Of a stretch of DNA of 51,737 bases, positions 1-8,236 are shown piece after piece (within the stretch, counting starts at the first letter, position 1; every line of letters starts with the position of its first letter). Below the pieces are notes generated by a model. It did no database searches and was not told the DNA's origin. It worked only from the letters and a program-made list of their open reading frames with translations. Made by a program: the position numbers and the translations under genes. Origin of the DNA: Micavibrio_B sp964633355 (GTDB lineage Bacteria; Pseudomonadota; Alphaproteobacteria; Micavibrionales; Micavibrionaceae). The stretch covers positions 1 through 51,737 of the forward strand of contig CAZWGO010000014.1 in assembly GCA_964633355.1 (NCBI GenBank). Direction: 5' to 3'.

Positions 1-1
1 A

Positions 2-679
2 ATTCCAAAGACAATTGATAACGATATCGGTGAGACAGAGACTTCCATCGGCTTTGATACGGCTGTTTCTGTTGCAACTGAAGCGCTTGATCGTTTGCAG
101 CCGACCGCAGCATCACATGACCGCGTCATGGTTTTGGAAGTTATGGGCCGCGATGCGGGGCATATTGCATTGGCGACAGGTATTTCCGGCGGAGCTGATG
201 TAATTCTCATTCCTGAAATTCCTTACCGCATTGCCAGCGTGGCCAAGAAAATTAAAGCCGTTAAAGACGGTGGGCGCAACTTCGCACTCGTCGTCGTTTC
301 CGAGGCGGTCAAGACATTGGATGGCGAAGGCATTATGGCGGAGTTTACCGATGGTCAAAAACGTTACGGTGGTATTGGTCATTACGTTGGCGACCAGATT
401 TTCAAAGCTACGGGTTCTGAAACACGCGTAACCGTTCTCGGCCACGTTCAACGCGGATCGTCACCGACATATAACGACCGCTTGCTGGCATCGGCCTTCG
501 GTGTTCGTGCCGTTGATTTGATCGCGCAAGGCAAATTCGACCGCATGGTGGCATGGAAAAATCGTCAGGTTGTCGATGTGCCGATCGAAGCGGCGATTGC
601 GGCTTATCAGGCTGTCGATATCAACAGCTCGATGGTTCACACGGCGCGCGCGCTAGGCATCTCACTCGGAGACGATTAA
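2..679 (+). CDS. pfkA: 6-phosphofructokinase, 3' part, probably PPi-dependent type
   Basis: This is the C-terminal about 225 residues of a phosphofructokinase. The reading frame is open from base 2, so the start lies outside the window. It phosphorylates fructose 6-phosphate to the 1,6-bisphosphate in the cytoplasm. The first residues read IPKTIDNDI, the family's PxTIDND catalytic motif. MGRDAGHIAL, the IPEIPY segment and GHVQRGSSPTYNDR follow in the usual order. The Lys in PKTIDND stands where strictly ATP-dependent enzymes have Gly, and Lys there is typical of PPi-dependent and group III enzymes. The second diagnostic residue, in the GGDD/GGDG motif, is outside the window, so the donor assignment is inference. 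Two PH-domain genes follow after 4 bp. Confidence 0.9.
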   Translation: MPKTIDNDIGETETSIGFDTAVSVATEALDRLQPTAASHDRVMVLEVMGRDAGHIALATGISGGADVILIPEIPYRIASVAKKIKAVKDGGRNFALVVVSEAVKTLDGEGIMAEFTDGQKRYGGIGHYVGDQIFKATGSETRVTVLGHVQRGSSPTYNDRLLASAFGVRAVDLIAQGKFDRMVAWKNRQVVDVPIEAAIAAYQAVDINSSMVHTARALGISLGDD

Positions 680-683
680 CTAT

Positions 684-1262
684 ATGCTATATGTGCAGCA
701 ATCCCTGGCGCCGGATGAAAAACTGGTCCATATCGGCCAATTTCACTGGTTCTATGATGTTCAGGCTTTTATGAGCATTGCATGGGGATTGTTTTTTGCA
801 ATTTCTCTGCTCATTGCGGCGATAAATCTCGAGCCATATCTTCCGGGCAAGCTGACTATCATGTCGGTTGCGGTCGAGCAGGGCGATAGCTGGCTTACGC
901 AGCTTCGGAAAATCCATCCCGGTATAAAACTGTTTGCTCTTTTGCTTTTTCTTTTCGGTGTGTTTCGTTTCGCGCAGATGCTTGTCGTCAAAGCGACAAC
1001 TGAAATTGCGGTAACAACTTCGCGCCTTATCTACAAACGCGGGCTCGTGGCGCGTTTTGTTGGCGAGATAAATATCGACCGGATCGAAGGCGTGTCCGTT
1101 GCCCAAAGTTTTTGGGGGAGGATTTTCAATTTCGGACGTTTGTTAGTGCGTGGTATGGGCGTGGGTGAAATGATACTCCCCTCTATTGCCAATCCATTGG
1201 CTTTCCGCCGCGCGATCGAAAAAGCGCGAAATGTGTATGAGCACGACAAAAGGGAGATCTAG
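684..1262 (+). CDS. Bacterial PH-domain (bPH2) membrane protein
   Basis: A 192-residue protein that I assign to the bacterial PH-domain family PF03703 (YdbS/YdbT-like). Two hydrophobic stretches, around residues 30-48 and 83-100, are probable membrane segments. The C-terminal half has the typical pattern TTSRLIYKRGLVARFVGEI followed by IDRIEGVSVAQSFWGRIF, a beta-rich PH-like fold facing the cytoplasm. The family's function is poorly known. The gene starts 4 bp after the phosphofructokinase stop and abuts the next PH-domain gene, so the two products may act together. No enzyme motif is visible. Confidence 0.75.
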   Translation: MLYVQQSLAPDEKLVHIGQFHWFYDVQAFMSIAWGLFFAISLLIAAINLEPYLPGKLTIMSVAVEQGDSWLTQLRKIHPGIKLFALLLFLFGVFRFAQMLVVKATTEIAVTTSRLIYKRGLVARFVGEINIDRIEGVSVAQSFWGRIFNFGRLLVRGMGVGEMILPSIANPLAFRRAIEKARNVYEHDKREI

Positions 1263-1823
1263 ATGGATGCAAAAGCTGCTCTTTTATCAAGGGACAGAGC
1301 GCTTCCCGGGCTAAGGGATGGCGAGAATGTATTGATCAGCACGATTATCTCGGATGCCATTTATTGGAAAGGTATAGCAGTTCTTATCGTCGCTATTCTG
1401 TTTCTACTGATAGCTTATCAATTGACATTGTTCTTAGCATTTGTTGCGGCATTGACGCTTGGGTTCGAGTGGCTTCTTCAGAAATATCTTCTTTTGGTCG
1501 TAACCAATCAGCGGGTCCTGATACGCCGTGGCTTTTTGTTAACTGATATGATCCAGCTTCAATACAGCAGGATTGAAAGTGTCGAGGTTCAAACAACTTT
1601 AATCGGCACGTTCCTCGGTTATAGTACTTTAATGGTGAGTGGCACCGGCAGCCGGATGGGGTACATACCCTATGTCGCCAATGCCATGGCAATTCAAGAA
1701 ATAATAAATGAAATCTTGCAACGCCGCGACACATCGTCAAATGAATATTTGGATAAACAGGCACGCGCCCAAGCCGAGGCATTGGCCGATGTGCTGGACG
1801 AACATGAAGAAAAGAAAATATGA
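1263..1823 (+). CDS. Second bacterial PH-domain membrane protein
   Basis: A 186-residue paralogue-like neighbour of the preceding gene; its ATG directly follows that gene's stop codon. Two adjacent hydrophobic helices (about residues 33-75) precede a PH-like segment reading VVTNQRVLIRRGFL, then QLQYSRIESVEVQTTLIGT and YSTLMVSGTGSR. This is the classic bPH2 order. A charged C-terminal tail rich in Ala, Glu and Lys suggests a short helix. The stop TGA overlaps the ilvD start (ATGA), so translation is probably coupled. The role is unknown; a membrane-associated complex with the upstream gene is inference. Confidence 0.75.
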   Translation: MDAKAALLSRDRALPGLRDGENVLISTIISDAIYWKGIAVLIVAILFLLIAYQLTLFLAFVAALTLGFEWLLQKYLLLVVTNQRVLIRRGFLLTDMIQLQYSRIESVEVQTTLIGTFLGYSTLMVSGTGSRMGYIPYVANAMAIQEIINEILQRRDTSSNEYLDKQARAQAEALADVLDEHEEKKI

Positions 1824-3535
1824 CTTGGGATAAATCGAAACTGCCGAGCCGCCATGTTTCCGTGGGGCCAAAATCTGCACCGCACCGCGCTATGTATTAT
1901 GCGATGGGCATGACTGAAGAAGAGATTGCGCAGCCTTTTGTTGGTGTCGCAACCTGCTGGAATGAAGCCGCGCCGTGTAATATCGCGCTGAACCGCCAGG
2001 CATTGTCCGTTAAGAAAGGCGTGATCGCTTCGGGTGCAACCCCGCGGCAGTTTACAACGATTACCGTGACGGACGGTATCGCCATGGGTCATGAAGGTAT
2101 GCGGTCTTCTTTGCCGTCTCGCGATGTCATTGCCGATTCAGTTGAACTCACGATGCGCGGGCATTGTTATGATGCGCTCGTTGGTCTTGCAGGCTGCGAT
2201 AAATCCCTGCCGGGGATGATGATGGTGATGCTTCGGTTGAACGTGCCGAGCGTCTTTATGTATGGCGGATCGATTTTACCTGGCCAGTTCCGCGGTAAAG
2301 ACGTTACGATCATCGATGTCTTTGAAGGTGTCGGCAAACACGCAACCGGAGAATTCTCCGATGAAGATCTGCATGAAATGGAATGTCATGCCTGTCCGTC
2401 TGCCGGAGCTTGCGGGGGCCAGTTTACGGCCAATACGATGGCCTGTGTGTCTGAAGCGATCGGTCTGGCGTTGCCGGGCTCAGCAGGAGCACCTGCGCCA
2501 TATGAAACGCGCGATGAATATGCTTATGCGTCAGGGCAGGCCATCGTTGAGCTGATCAAAAAAAATCTCCGTCCTCGCGATATTGTTACGCGTAAAGCCT
2601 TAGAGAATGCGGCAATGGTTGTCGCGGCTACTGGCGGCTCCACAAATGCCGCATTGCATCTGCCAGCCATGGCGCATGAAGCAGGGATTGATTTCGATCT
2701 GCATGCCGTTACCGATATTATGCGCAAAACGCCTTATATTGCGTCTCTTAAACCCGGCGGTAAATATGTTGCCAAGGATTTGTTTCAGATCGGCGGCGTG
2801 TCGGTTGTGTTGAGTGAGCTTCTCAAAGGCGGGTATCTGCACGGCGACTGTATCACCGTTACCGGCAAGACAATCGAAGAAAATTTAAAAGGTACGCAAT
2901 TCCCTGAAAATCAAGACGTTGTCTATCGCATCGAAACGCCGATCTCGGCCACAGGCGGCGTCGTCGGATTGAGGGGCTCTCTGGCTCCGGAAGGCGCGAT
3001 TGTAAAAATCGCGGGCATGGAAAATATTGTCTTTGAAGGTCCGGCGCGTTGCTTTGATTCCGAAGATGAATGTCTGCAGGCCGTTCTGGATCGTAAGTAT
3101 AAAGAAGGCGAAGTTCTGGTTATCCGTTACGAAGGGCCTAAAGGCGGTCCGGGCATGCGCGAAATGTTATCAACAACCGGCGCGCTATATGGGCAGGGCA
3201 TGGGCGATAAAGTTGCGCTTATTACGGACGGTCGTTTCTCCGGCGGTACGCGCGGTTTCTGTATCGGTCATATCGGTCCGGAAGCTGCTGTCGGCGGGCC
3301 AATCGCGTTGTTGCGCGACGGTGATATTATCCGCATCGACGCAGAAAAAGGCATGATCGACCATAAGCTGTCAGATGAAGTTCTGGAATCTCGCCGCAAG
3401 GAATGGAAGCCGAAGGTTCATGGATATCAATCCGGCGCGATTTGGAAGTATACTCAGACGGTTGGCCCTGCGGCACAAGGAGCAGTAACGCATCCGGGCG
3501 GGGCTGCCGAAACGCATTGTTTCGCGGATCAATAA
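1820..3535 (+). CDS. ilvD: Dihydroxy-acid dehydratase
   Basis: A full-length, 571-residue dihydroxy-acid dehydratase. It converts 2,3-dihydroxy-isovalerate or -methylvalerate to the 2-oxo acid in valine, isoleucine and leucine synthesis. Family motifs are clear: GCDKSLPGMMMVMLRLN at about residue 125 and CPSAGACGGQFTANTM at about 192. Iron-sulfur ligands by family analogy are Cys53, Cys126 and Cys198, whose spacing fits the [2Fe-2S] plant/cyanobacterial-type enzymes. The start overlaps the upstream stop by 4 bases. The next gene begins directly after the ilvD stop. No leader peptide or attenuator is visible because the gene sits inside an operon. Confidence 0.97.
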   Translation: MTWDKSKLPSRHVSVGPKSAPHRAMYYAMGMTEEEIAQPFVGVATCWNEAAPCNIALNRQALSVKKGVIASGATPRQFTTITVTDGIAMGHEGMRSSLPSRDVIADSVELTMRGHCYDALVGLAGCDKSLPGMMMVMLRLNVPSVFMYGGSILPGQFRGKDVTIIDVFEGVGKHATGEFSDEDLHEMECHACPSAGACGGQFTANTMACVSEAIGLALPGSAGAPAPYETRDEYAYASGQAIVELIKKNLRPRDIVTRKALENAAMVVAATGGSTNAALHLPAMAHEAGIDFDLHAVTDIMRKTPYIASLKPGGKYVAKDLFQIGGVSVVLSELLKGGYLHGDCITVTGKTIEENLKGTQFPENQDVVYRIETPISATGGVVGLRGSLAPEGAIVKIAGMENIVFEGPARCFDSEDECLQAVLDRKYKEGEVLVIRYEGPKGGPGMREMLSTTGALYGQGMGDKVALITDGRFSGGTRGFCIGHIGPEAAVGGPIALLRDGDIIRIDAEKGMIDHKLSDEVLESRRKEWKPKVHGYQSGAIWKYTQTVGPAAQGAVTHPGGAAETHCFADQ

Positions 3536-5242
3536 ATGGTGGATTCTTTTAGAAAGAAACTTCTTCTTACATCAGTGGTTTTGGCATTTATGGCTCAACC
3601 TGTGTTGGCTGAACAGCTTGAGCCTTTAGCAGAGGAAGCAGCGTCTGCCGCCGCGCAGTCGAATACGTCTCTAGCCTCGCAGGCCATCGTGATCGAAAAG
3701 CAGCCCTTGGTCGATCTTTTGCAAAGTGGCAAGGTTGACGGTGTCTCCCTGCAAGACCCCGAAGGCATTTATAATTTTTATAAAGCGCAGAATTTTGATT
3801 ATTTCTGGACCGATGGCGAAAAGCCGGAAAATAATTCCAAGAAGGCTTTGGAGCTATTAAAAGATTCCTGGCAGCACGGACTTAATCCGGCAAATTATCA
3901 TATTCAAACGTTGGGACAACGTATGGAGCAGGATGAGTTTACAAATTCTATTTCGTTTGAAATTCTGATGTCTGATGCAATGGCGCGTTATGCGAAAGAT
4001 ATGACCGGCATGCGCGTAACGGCACGGAGCATCGGCGAAGATGCAAGATCGTGGAGAAGGGGGTTGGGCGCGGAAACTGCTCTCAAGCTTCTAACGACAA
4101 ACAGCAATCCGCAAAAAGCCTACGAAGAACTCGTGCCTGCCGGAAAACTATATCCGATATTGCAGGCGGAACTGAAGGCCTTGCTCGAAGATATGGAGAA
4201 GAATCCGCAAGCTGCCAATAAGCAAATCGCTTTTCCGGGGCTTATTTATCCGGGCCATACGCATCCTGCCGTGGCGTTAATCCGCGCGCGCTTTGAGATT
4301 GAAGCCGATAAAAAGAACCCGCCTGAATTTTACGACGAGAAACTGATCGAAAGAATTAAATCGTTTCAGAAAGCAAATGGGCTGAAACCTGACGGGATTA
4401 TCGGCCAGCGTACGATCGAGGCGATTAATCAGGGACGCCGCGACAAGCTTGTCAAAATTCTAGCCAATCTTGAACGCCTTCGTTGGATGAATCCGGCTTT
4501 GCCTGACAAATATATTCTGGTGAATGTTCCGGCGATGACGCTATGGGCGTTCGAAGATAACAAGATTGCATTTGAAATGCCGATCATTGTCGGTAAACCC
4601 AGCTGGCCGACCAATAGTTTCAAAACCGATGTGACCGGCATCCGCTTTAATCCGTCATGGTATGTGCCGCCGTCGATCAAGACTAAGGATTTACTGCCTG
4701 AGCTGCAAAAAGATCCTGATTATCTGGCCAAGAAAAATCTGCAGCTTTTGTATTATACGTCTGACGGCGCAAAAGAGATTTCAGCGCGTGATGTTAAATG
4801 GGCCGAAGTGACAGAAGCCGATCTTAAAAACATGGCTATGATACAAAATCCGGGCAATGAAAATCCACTAGGTAAGATACGCGTCCTGATGCCGAACCAG
4901 TATAATATCTATCTGCATGATACGAATTCACCGGAACTCTTCACTAAGGATTTCCGCGCACTTAGTCATGGTTGTATCCGCCTTGCCGAGCCGCGCCGGG
5001 TAGCTAATTTCATTCTTGACCGCAATGGTGACTGGAGCGAAGAGCGACTCAACAATATTCTCTCCAAGAAAAATACGATTGAAGTAATGTCCTCACAAAC
5101 CATTCCTGTTTTCATATTGTATCAAACCATATGGCAGGACGGAAAAGGCGACCTTATTTTCGGTCAGGATATTTATAAAAATGATGAAAAATTGGTCGCC
5201 GAATTAGCCAAGAAAAACAAGCTTCCGGTCCTGATTAACTAA
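3536..5242 (+). CDS. L,D-transpeptidase, YcbB/LdtD type
   Basis: A 568-residue exported enzyme that forms 3-3 (mDAP-mDAP) peptidoglycan cross-links. The N-terminus is a signal peptide (KKLLLTSVVLAFMAQPVLA). A peptidoglycan-binding repeat lies near residues 270-300 (IKSFQKANGLKPDGIIGQ). The YkuD catalytic domain follows, with HDTNSPELF and the active-site SHGCIRL; the Cys is residue 480. Length and order match the large YcbB class rather than the short Ldts. It starts immediately after ilvD, but a 384-bp gap separates it from a MepK-like peptidase downstream, a pairing also found in Escherichia coli. An LdtR-like regulator lies at 16830. Confidence 0.93.
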   Translation: MVDSFRKKLLLTSVVLAFMAQPVLAEQLEPLAEEAASAAAQSNTSLASQAIVIEKQPLVDLLQSGKVDGVSLQDPEGIYNFYKAQNFDYFWTDGEKPENNSKKALELLKDSWQHGLNPANYHIQTLGQRMEQDEFTNSISFEILMSDAMARYAKDMTGMRVTARSIGEDARSWRRGLGAETALKLLTTNSNPQKAYEELVPAGKLYPILQAELKALLEDMEKNPQAANKQIAFPGLIYPGHTHPAVALIRARFEIEADKKNPPEFYDEKLIERIKSFQKANGLKPDGIIGQRTIEAINQGRRDKLVKILANLERLRWMNPALPDKYILVNVPAMTLWAFEDNKIAFEMPIIVGKPSWPTNSFKTDVTGIRFNPSWYVPPSIKTKDLLPELQKDPDYLAKKNLQLLYYTSDGAKEISARDVKWAEVTEADLKNMAMIQNPGNENPLGKIRVLMPNQYNIYLHDTNSPELFTKDFRALSHGCIRLAEPRRVANFILDRNGDWSEERLNNILSKKNTIEVMSSQTIPVFILYQTIWQDGKGDLIFGQDIYKNDEKLVAELAKKNKLPVLIN

Positions 5243-5626
5243 AAATCCGTGATTTTTACTATGGCGTTTAAGGTGAAGCTTAATAAAGCTCATTAAATCA
5301 ATGATTTATTATTTATCTTTGGTTTTACTGAAATGCATGTTTCCTTATCCAAAGTAATAAATATTTAACTTTAAGTATTTATAAATAAAATCTGTAACAT
5401 TTATAATAAATTTTGTATCAATTTGGTAATCCACAATTATCTTGAAACCATATTCAGGTTTCTTTAGACTTGAATAGTCAGTGGATAAGCCTCCTTACAT
5501 GTTCAATTCCTTTTTCAATTAACAATTTTTTTTATTACAACTTGCCATACTGACGCGAGAGCTGCTGAGTACTTGATTTTGTGTAAACCACTTTTCTTCG
5601 GAAAAGTTCTAACAAGAAGGTAATCG
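5243..5626. other. AT-rich intergenic gap of 384 bp
   Basis: This stretch between the transpeptidase and MepK-like genes is strongly A+T rich and has no convincing ORF on either strand. A small stem-loop with 6-bp arms (GAAACC/GGTTTC, 5444-5462) is the only clear structure and lacks a proper T tract. It probably carries the promoter of the downstream gene. I could not pick a -35/-10 pair with confidence. Confidence 0.6.
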
Positions 5627-6208
5627 ATGACGTCTTTTTTTGAATCAGTGGAACAAACCATGGAACGCCGTGGCTTCCTCAAAGCAGGGCTAACTCTTTC
5701 TGCAGTCGGATTCTTGTCTGCGACATGTGCCAAGCCAGCGCTTGCCCTGCCTGAGGGCGGTGCTTATTCCGTCGCTTTCCGCAACGAACACACCAATGAA
5801 ACTTTTTCCGGCGTTTACCGGGTCGGCAATCGTTATCTACCGGAAGCGTTCGAACGTATTAACTATGTGCTGCGCGATTTCCGTCAGAACGAGGTATTCC
5901 CGATCGATCCGCGCGTGGTCGATATAGTAGCAATCGTTCATAAAGCGACAGGGTCACCACAGCCATATTCTGTGTTGTCAGGCTATCGCTCGCCAAAAAC
6001 CAATGCGATGCTGCGCCATGAGAGTGGCGGCGTTGCCAAACGTTCCTTGCATATGGCAGGTCAGGCGATCGATGTTCGTATGCCAAATATCAAAACCAAG
6101 CGTATTCATGATCTAGCGACCAAGCTTCACGCGGGCGGCGTGGGTTATTATTCACGCAGCAACTTTGTCCATATGGATTCCGGCGTTTACCGTACCTGGG
6201 GCGCATAA
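5627..6208 (+). CDS. mepK: MepK-like murein endopeptidase (DUF882/M15 family)
   Basis: A 193-residue exported zinc peptidase of the YcbK/MepK family, which cleaves mDAP-mDAP cross-links in peptidoglycan. A twin-arginine-type signal (ERRGFLKAGLTLSAVGFL) occupies residues 13-30. The M15 zinc site is visible as His142 and Asp149 in SLHMAGQAIDVRM and His182 in NFVHMD; LSGYRSPKTN is also a family hallmark. The start at 5627 has AAGAAGG six bases upstream. An internal Met at residue 12 would still keep the signal. It follows an L,D-transpeptidase gene, the partner that makes the bonds this family cuts. A terminator follows at 6241. Confidence 0.9.
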   Translation: MTSFFESVEQTMERRGFLKAGLTLSAVGFLSATCAKPALALPEGGAYSVAFRNEHTNETFSGVYRVGNRYLPEAFERINYVLRDFRQNEVFPIDPRVVDIVAIVHKATGSPQPYSVLSGYRSPKTNAMLRHESGGVAKRSLHMAGQAIDVRMPNIKTKRIHDLATKLHAGGVGYYSRSNFVHMDSGVYRTWGA

Positions 6209-6240
6209 TAAAATAGAAAAATGTTTTGGAATATGTGAGA

Positions 6241-6267
6241 AAGAGCAGCTAGATAGGCTGCTCTTTT
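6241..6267 (+). terminator. Intrinsic terminator after mepK
   Basis: A perfect 9-bp stem (AAGAGCAGC at 6241-6249 with GCTGCTCTT at 6257-6265), a 7-nt loop and a short T-rich tail. It lies 32 bases after the mepK stop and just before folK, so folK-folP probably has its own promoter or depends on readthrough. Confidence 0.8.
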
Positions 6268-6289
6268 CGTATTTAGGAATAGCAAAAGA

Positions 6290-6778
6290 ATGATTTTAAT
6301 CGCGATAGGCGCTAATTTGCCCAGCCGTTTCGGCACGCCAGAAGAAACAATTCAGGCGGCCATCGAAGCTTTGAACGAAGCGGACATTATGACGGTCAAG
6401 ACATCAAGGATCTGGCTGACCGCGCCGGTGCCGGTGTCCGATCAGCCATGGTATCGGAATGCGGTTGTATCTGTGCGGACCGATCTTGACGCTTTTCAAT
6501 TACTTTCCGTTCTTCACAAAATAGAAGCCAATTTTGGCCGCGTGCGATATGAGCGGAACGAGCCGCGCGTGCTCGATCTCGACTTGGTTGCCTATAATGA
6601 TGAAATTATCGAGCGCCCATCTTTGATCGTGCCGCATCCGCGCATGCATGAACGGGCTTTTGTTCTCATGCCTTTACAGGATATCGCGCCGGATTGGAAA
6701 CATCCTATCAATAACAAAACCCTGCCTGAACTTATCAAGCTGGTCCCGCCTGAGCAGATGGCCAAGCCTCATGAATAA
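6290..6778 (+). CDS. folK: 2-amino-4-hydroxy-6-hydroxymethyldihydropteridine pyrophosphokinase
   Basis: A 162-residue HPPK of folate synthesis. It transfers pyrophosphate from ATP to 6-hydroxymethyl-dihydropterin, making the substrate of the next gene's product. The family signature is intact: IAIGANLPSRFG at the N-terminus, then RNEPRVLDLDLVAYND (metal-binding Asp pair), then PHPRMHERAFVLMPLQDIAP. Length is normal. Its stop overlaps folP by 8 bases, so translation is likely coupled. Confidence 0.95.
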   Translation: MILIAIGANLPSRFGTPEETIQAAIEALNEADIMTVKTSRIWLTAPVPVSDQPWYRNAVVSVRTDLDAFQLLSVLHKIEANFGRVRYERNEPRVLDLDLVAYNDEIIERPSLIVPHPRMHERAFVLMPLQDIAPDWKHPINNKTLPELIKLVPPEQMAKPHE

Positions 6779-7565
6779 GCCGCTCATTATGGGTATCGTC
6801 AATATTACGCCCGATAGTTTTTCAGACGGCGGAAAATATTTCGATCCCAAAGCGGCGATTGAACATGGGTTGCAGCTTATCAAAGAAGGTGCCGATATTC
6901 TCGATATAGGCGGTGAGTCAACGCGGCCCGATGCAAAGCCTGTCAGCATTGAAGATGAAATATCCCGTGTCGTGCCTGTGATTGCAGAATTAGCAAAAAC
7001 CGGAAAAACGATTTCAGTCGATACGCGTAATACCAAAACAATGACAGCGGCGACAGAGGTAGGGGCAAGCTTTATTAATGATGTTACTGCGCTTCAGGAT
7101 AGAGGGGCGATTGAACTGGCCGTACAAAAAAACTTCGATATTTGCCTGATGCATATGCAAGGCACGCCGCAGACAATGCAAACCAATCCTGAATATCAAA
7201 ATGTCGTGCAGGAAGTTTTCGATTTCCTACAGACGAGAATAAATGCCTGTGTGAATGCGGGTATAAAAAAAGAAAAAATCTATGCTGATATTGGTGTCGG
7301 CTTTGGAAAAACGCTCGAGCATAATCTTGAGTTGCTGCGCAATCTAGATCACTTTCATGACCTTGGCGTAAAGCTTTTGCTCGGCACGTCGCGTAAGAAA
7401 TTTATTGAAAGGATTATGGGCGGCGACATACCGGCAGATCAACGGCTGGGCGGTTCTTTATCGACGGCGCTTTGGGGAATGGAGAAGGGCGTTCATATCG
7501 TGCGCGTGCATGATGTCGCCCAGACGAGGCAGGCTCTTATGGTATGGGAGAGTTTGTCATCCTGA
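6771..7565 (+). CDS. folP: Dihydropteroate synthase
   Basis: A 264-residue dihydropteroate synthase, which joins p-aminobenzoate to the pterin pyrophosphate. I chose the ATG at 6771, inside the end of folK, because it gives the standard N-terminus MNKPLIMGIVNITPDSFSDG; a longer in-frame start would add residues that are folK read in another frame. GGESTRPDA, FINDVTAL and LLGTSRKKFIERIMG follow in order. The last codons and the stop (TCA TCC TGA) lie inside a palindromic repeat at 7556-7605, so the native C-terminus may have been altered. Confidence 0.95.
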   Translation: MNKPLIMGIVNITPDSFSDGGKYFDPKAAIEHGLQLIKEGADILDIGGESTRPDAKPVSIEDEISRVVPVIAELAKTGKTISVDTRNTKTMTAATEVGASFINDVTALQDRGAIELAVQKNFDICLMHMQGTPQTMQTNPEYQNVVQEVFDFLQTRINACVNAGIKKEKIYADIGVGFGKTLEHNLELLRNLDHFHDLGVKLLLGTSRKKFIERIMGGDIPADQRLGGSLSTALWGMEKGVHIVRVHDVAQTRQALMVWESLSS

Positions 7566-7605
7566 ACGAAGGTGATGAAAGATTCTTCGCTACGCTCAGA
7601 ATGAC
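7556..7605. repeat. Palindromic repeat (REP/REPIN-like) between convergent genes
   Basis: A 50-bp imperfect palindrome starting GTCATCCTGAACGAAGG and ending TTCGCTACGCTCAGAATGAC. The left arm shares GTCATCCYGARCGAAG with the arms flanking the nuclease gene at 9020-9380. It supplies the stop codon of folP on the plus strand and of the phosphatase gene on the minus strand. It could also fold as a bidirectional terminator-like hairpin. Confidence 0.75.
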
Positions 7606-8228
7606 GATTTATTGGAAGAACAAAATTCTGACTTACACTCGCGTAAATCAATTCCTGCCACGTTATATTCAAATACTTTGAACGGGAAGGCTGTTAGATC
7701 AGGCGATGGATCAAAGCGGTGCAACTGGCAATTCTGGACACGGCGTATTTCCCAACTATAAAGATGGCCGATTGCGCGAAACGTGCCGCCATGTGCAACA
7801 ATCAAGGGGGGCGTTTCATATTGTTGTTCAAGAATAGGCGTTAAAACACGTTTGACACGCTCGGCATATTGTTCGTAATTTTCGCCGCCGGGTGGGATTT
7901 CTCCGGCGATCATCTTAGGACCAATAATCCCCCAAGGCTGGCCTTCCCATTCGCCGACATGATGTTCTTCGAGATGCTCTTCGATAGTTAAAGGAAGATT
8001 TAGTCCTTCATTGACAATCTCCGCCGTGCGCCGCGCCCGTTTCATGGGGCTGGTAAAAATCATCGACGGTTTTACGGCCAGATTGTGAATGACCTCGGCA
8101 AGATCGCGCGCTTGGCTTTCACCTTTTGGTGTTAGAAGGGAATCGACACCGCCGCCAGCCGCCTTTCCGGCGAGATTGGCTTCACTCTCGCCGTGGCGCA
8201 GCAGATAAAAAGATGTTTGTGGGATCAT
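7596..8228 (-). CDS. Histidine phosphatase family protein (phosphoglycerate-mutase-like)
   Basis: A 210-residue protein of the histidine phosphatase superfamily (branch 1). The phosphohistidine motif is LLRHGESEAN (Arg11, His12). The second catalytic His is His146 in IVAHGGTFRAIG. TPKGESQARDLAE and TSPMKRARRTAEIV are usual family segments. The exact substrate cannot be read from sequence. It is probably cotranscribed with the upstream superoxide dismutase gene (8-bp gap). The last codons (TCA TTC TGA) lie in the palindromic repeat at 7556-7605, so the C-terminus SSF may come from repeat insertion. Confidence 0.85.
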   Translation of the reverse strand: MIPQTSFYLLRHGESEANLAGKAAGGGVDSLLTPKGESQARDLAEVIHNLAVKPSMIFTSPMKRARRTAEIVNEGLNLPLTIEEHLEEHHVGEWEGQPWGIIGPKMIAGEIPPGGENYEQYAERVKRVLTPILEQQYETPPLIVAHGGTFRAIGHLYSWEIRRVQNCQLHRFDPSPDLTAFPFKVFEYNVAGIDLRECKSEFCSSNKSSF

Positions 8229-8236
8229 TCAGCGCA

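Noticed and set aside
5515..5733. 72-codon ORF on the minus strand over the mepK start
   Set aside because: It overlaps the ribosome-binding site and Tat signal coding region of mepK, lacks family features, and looks like a shadow ORF.
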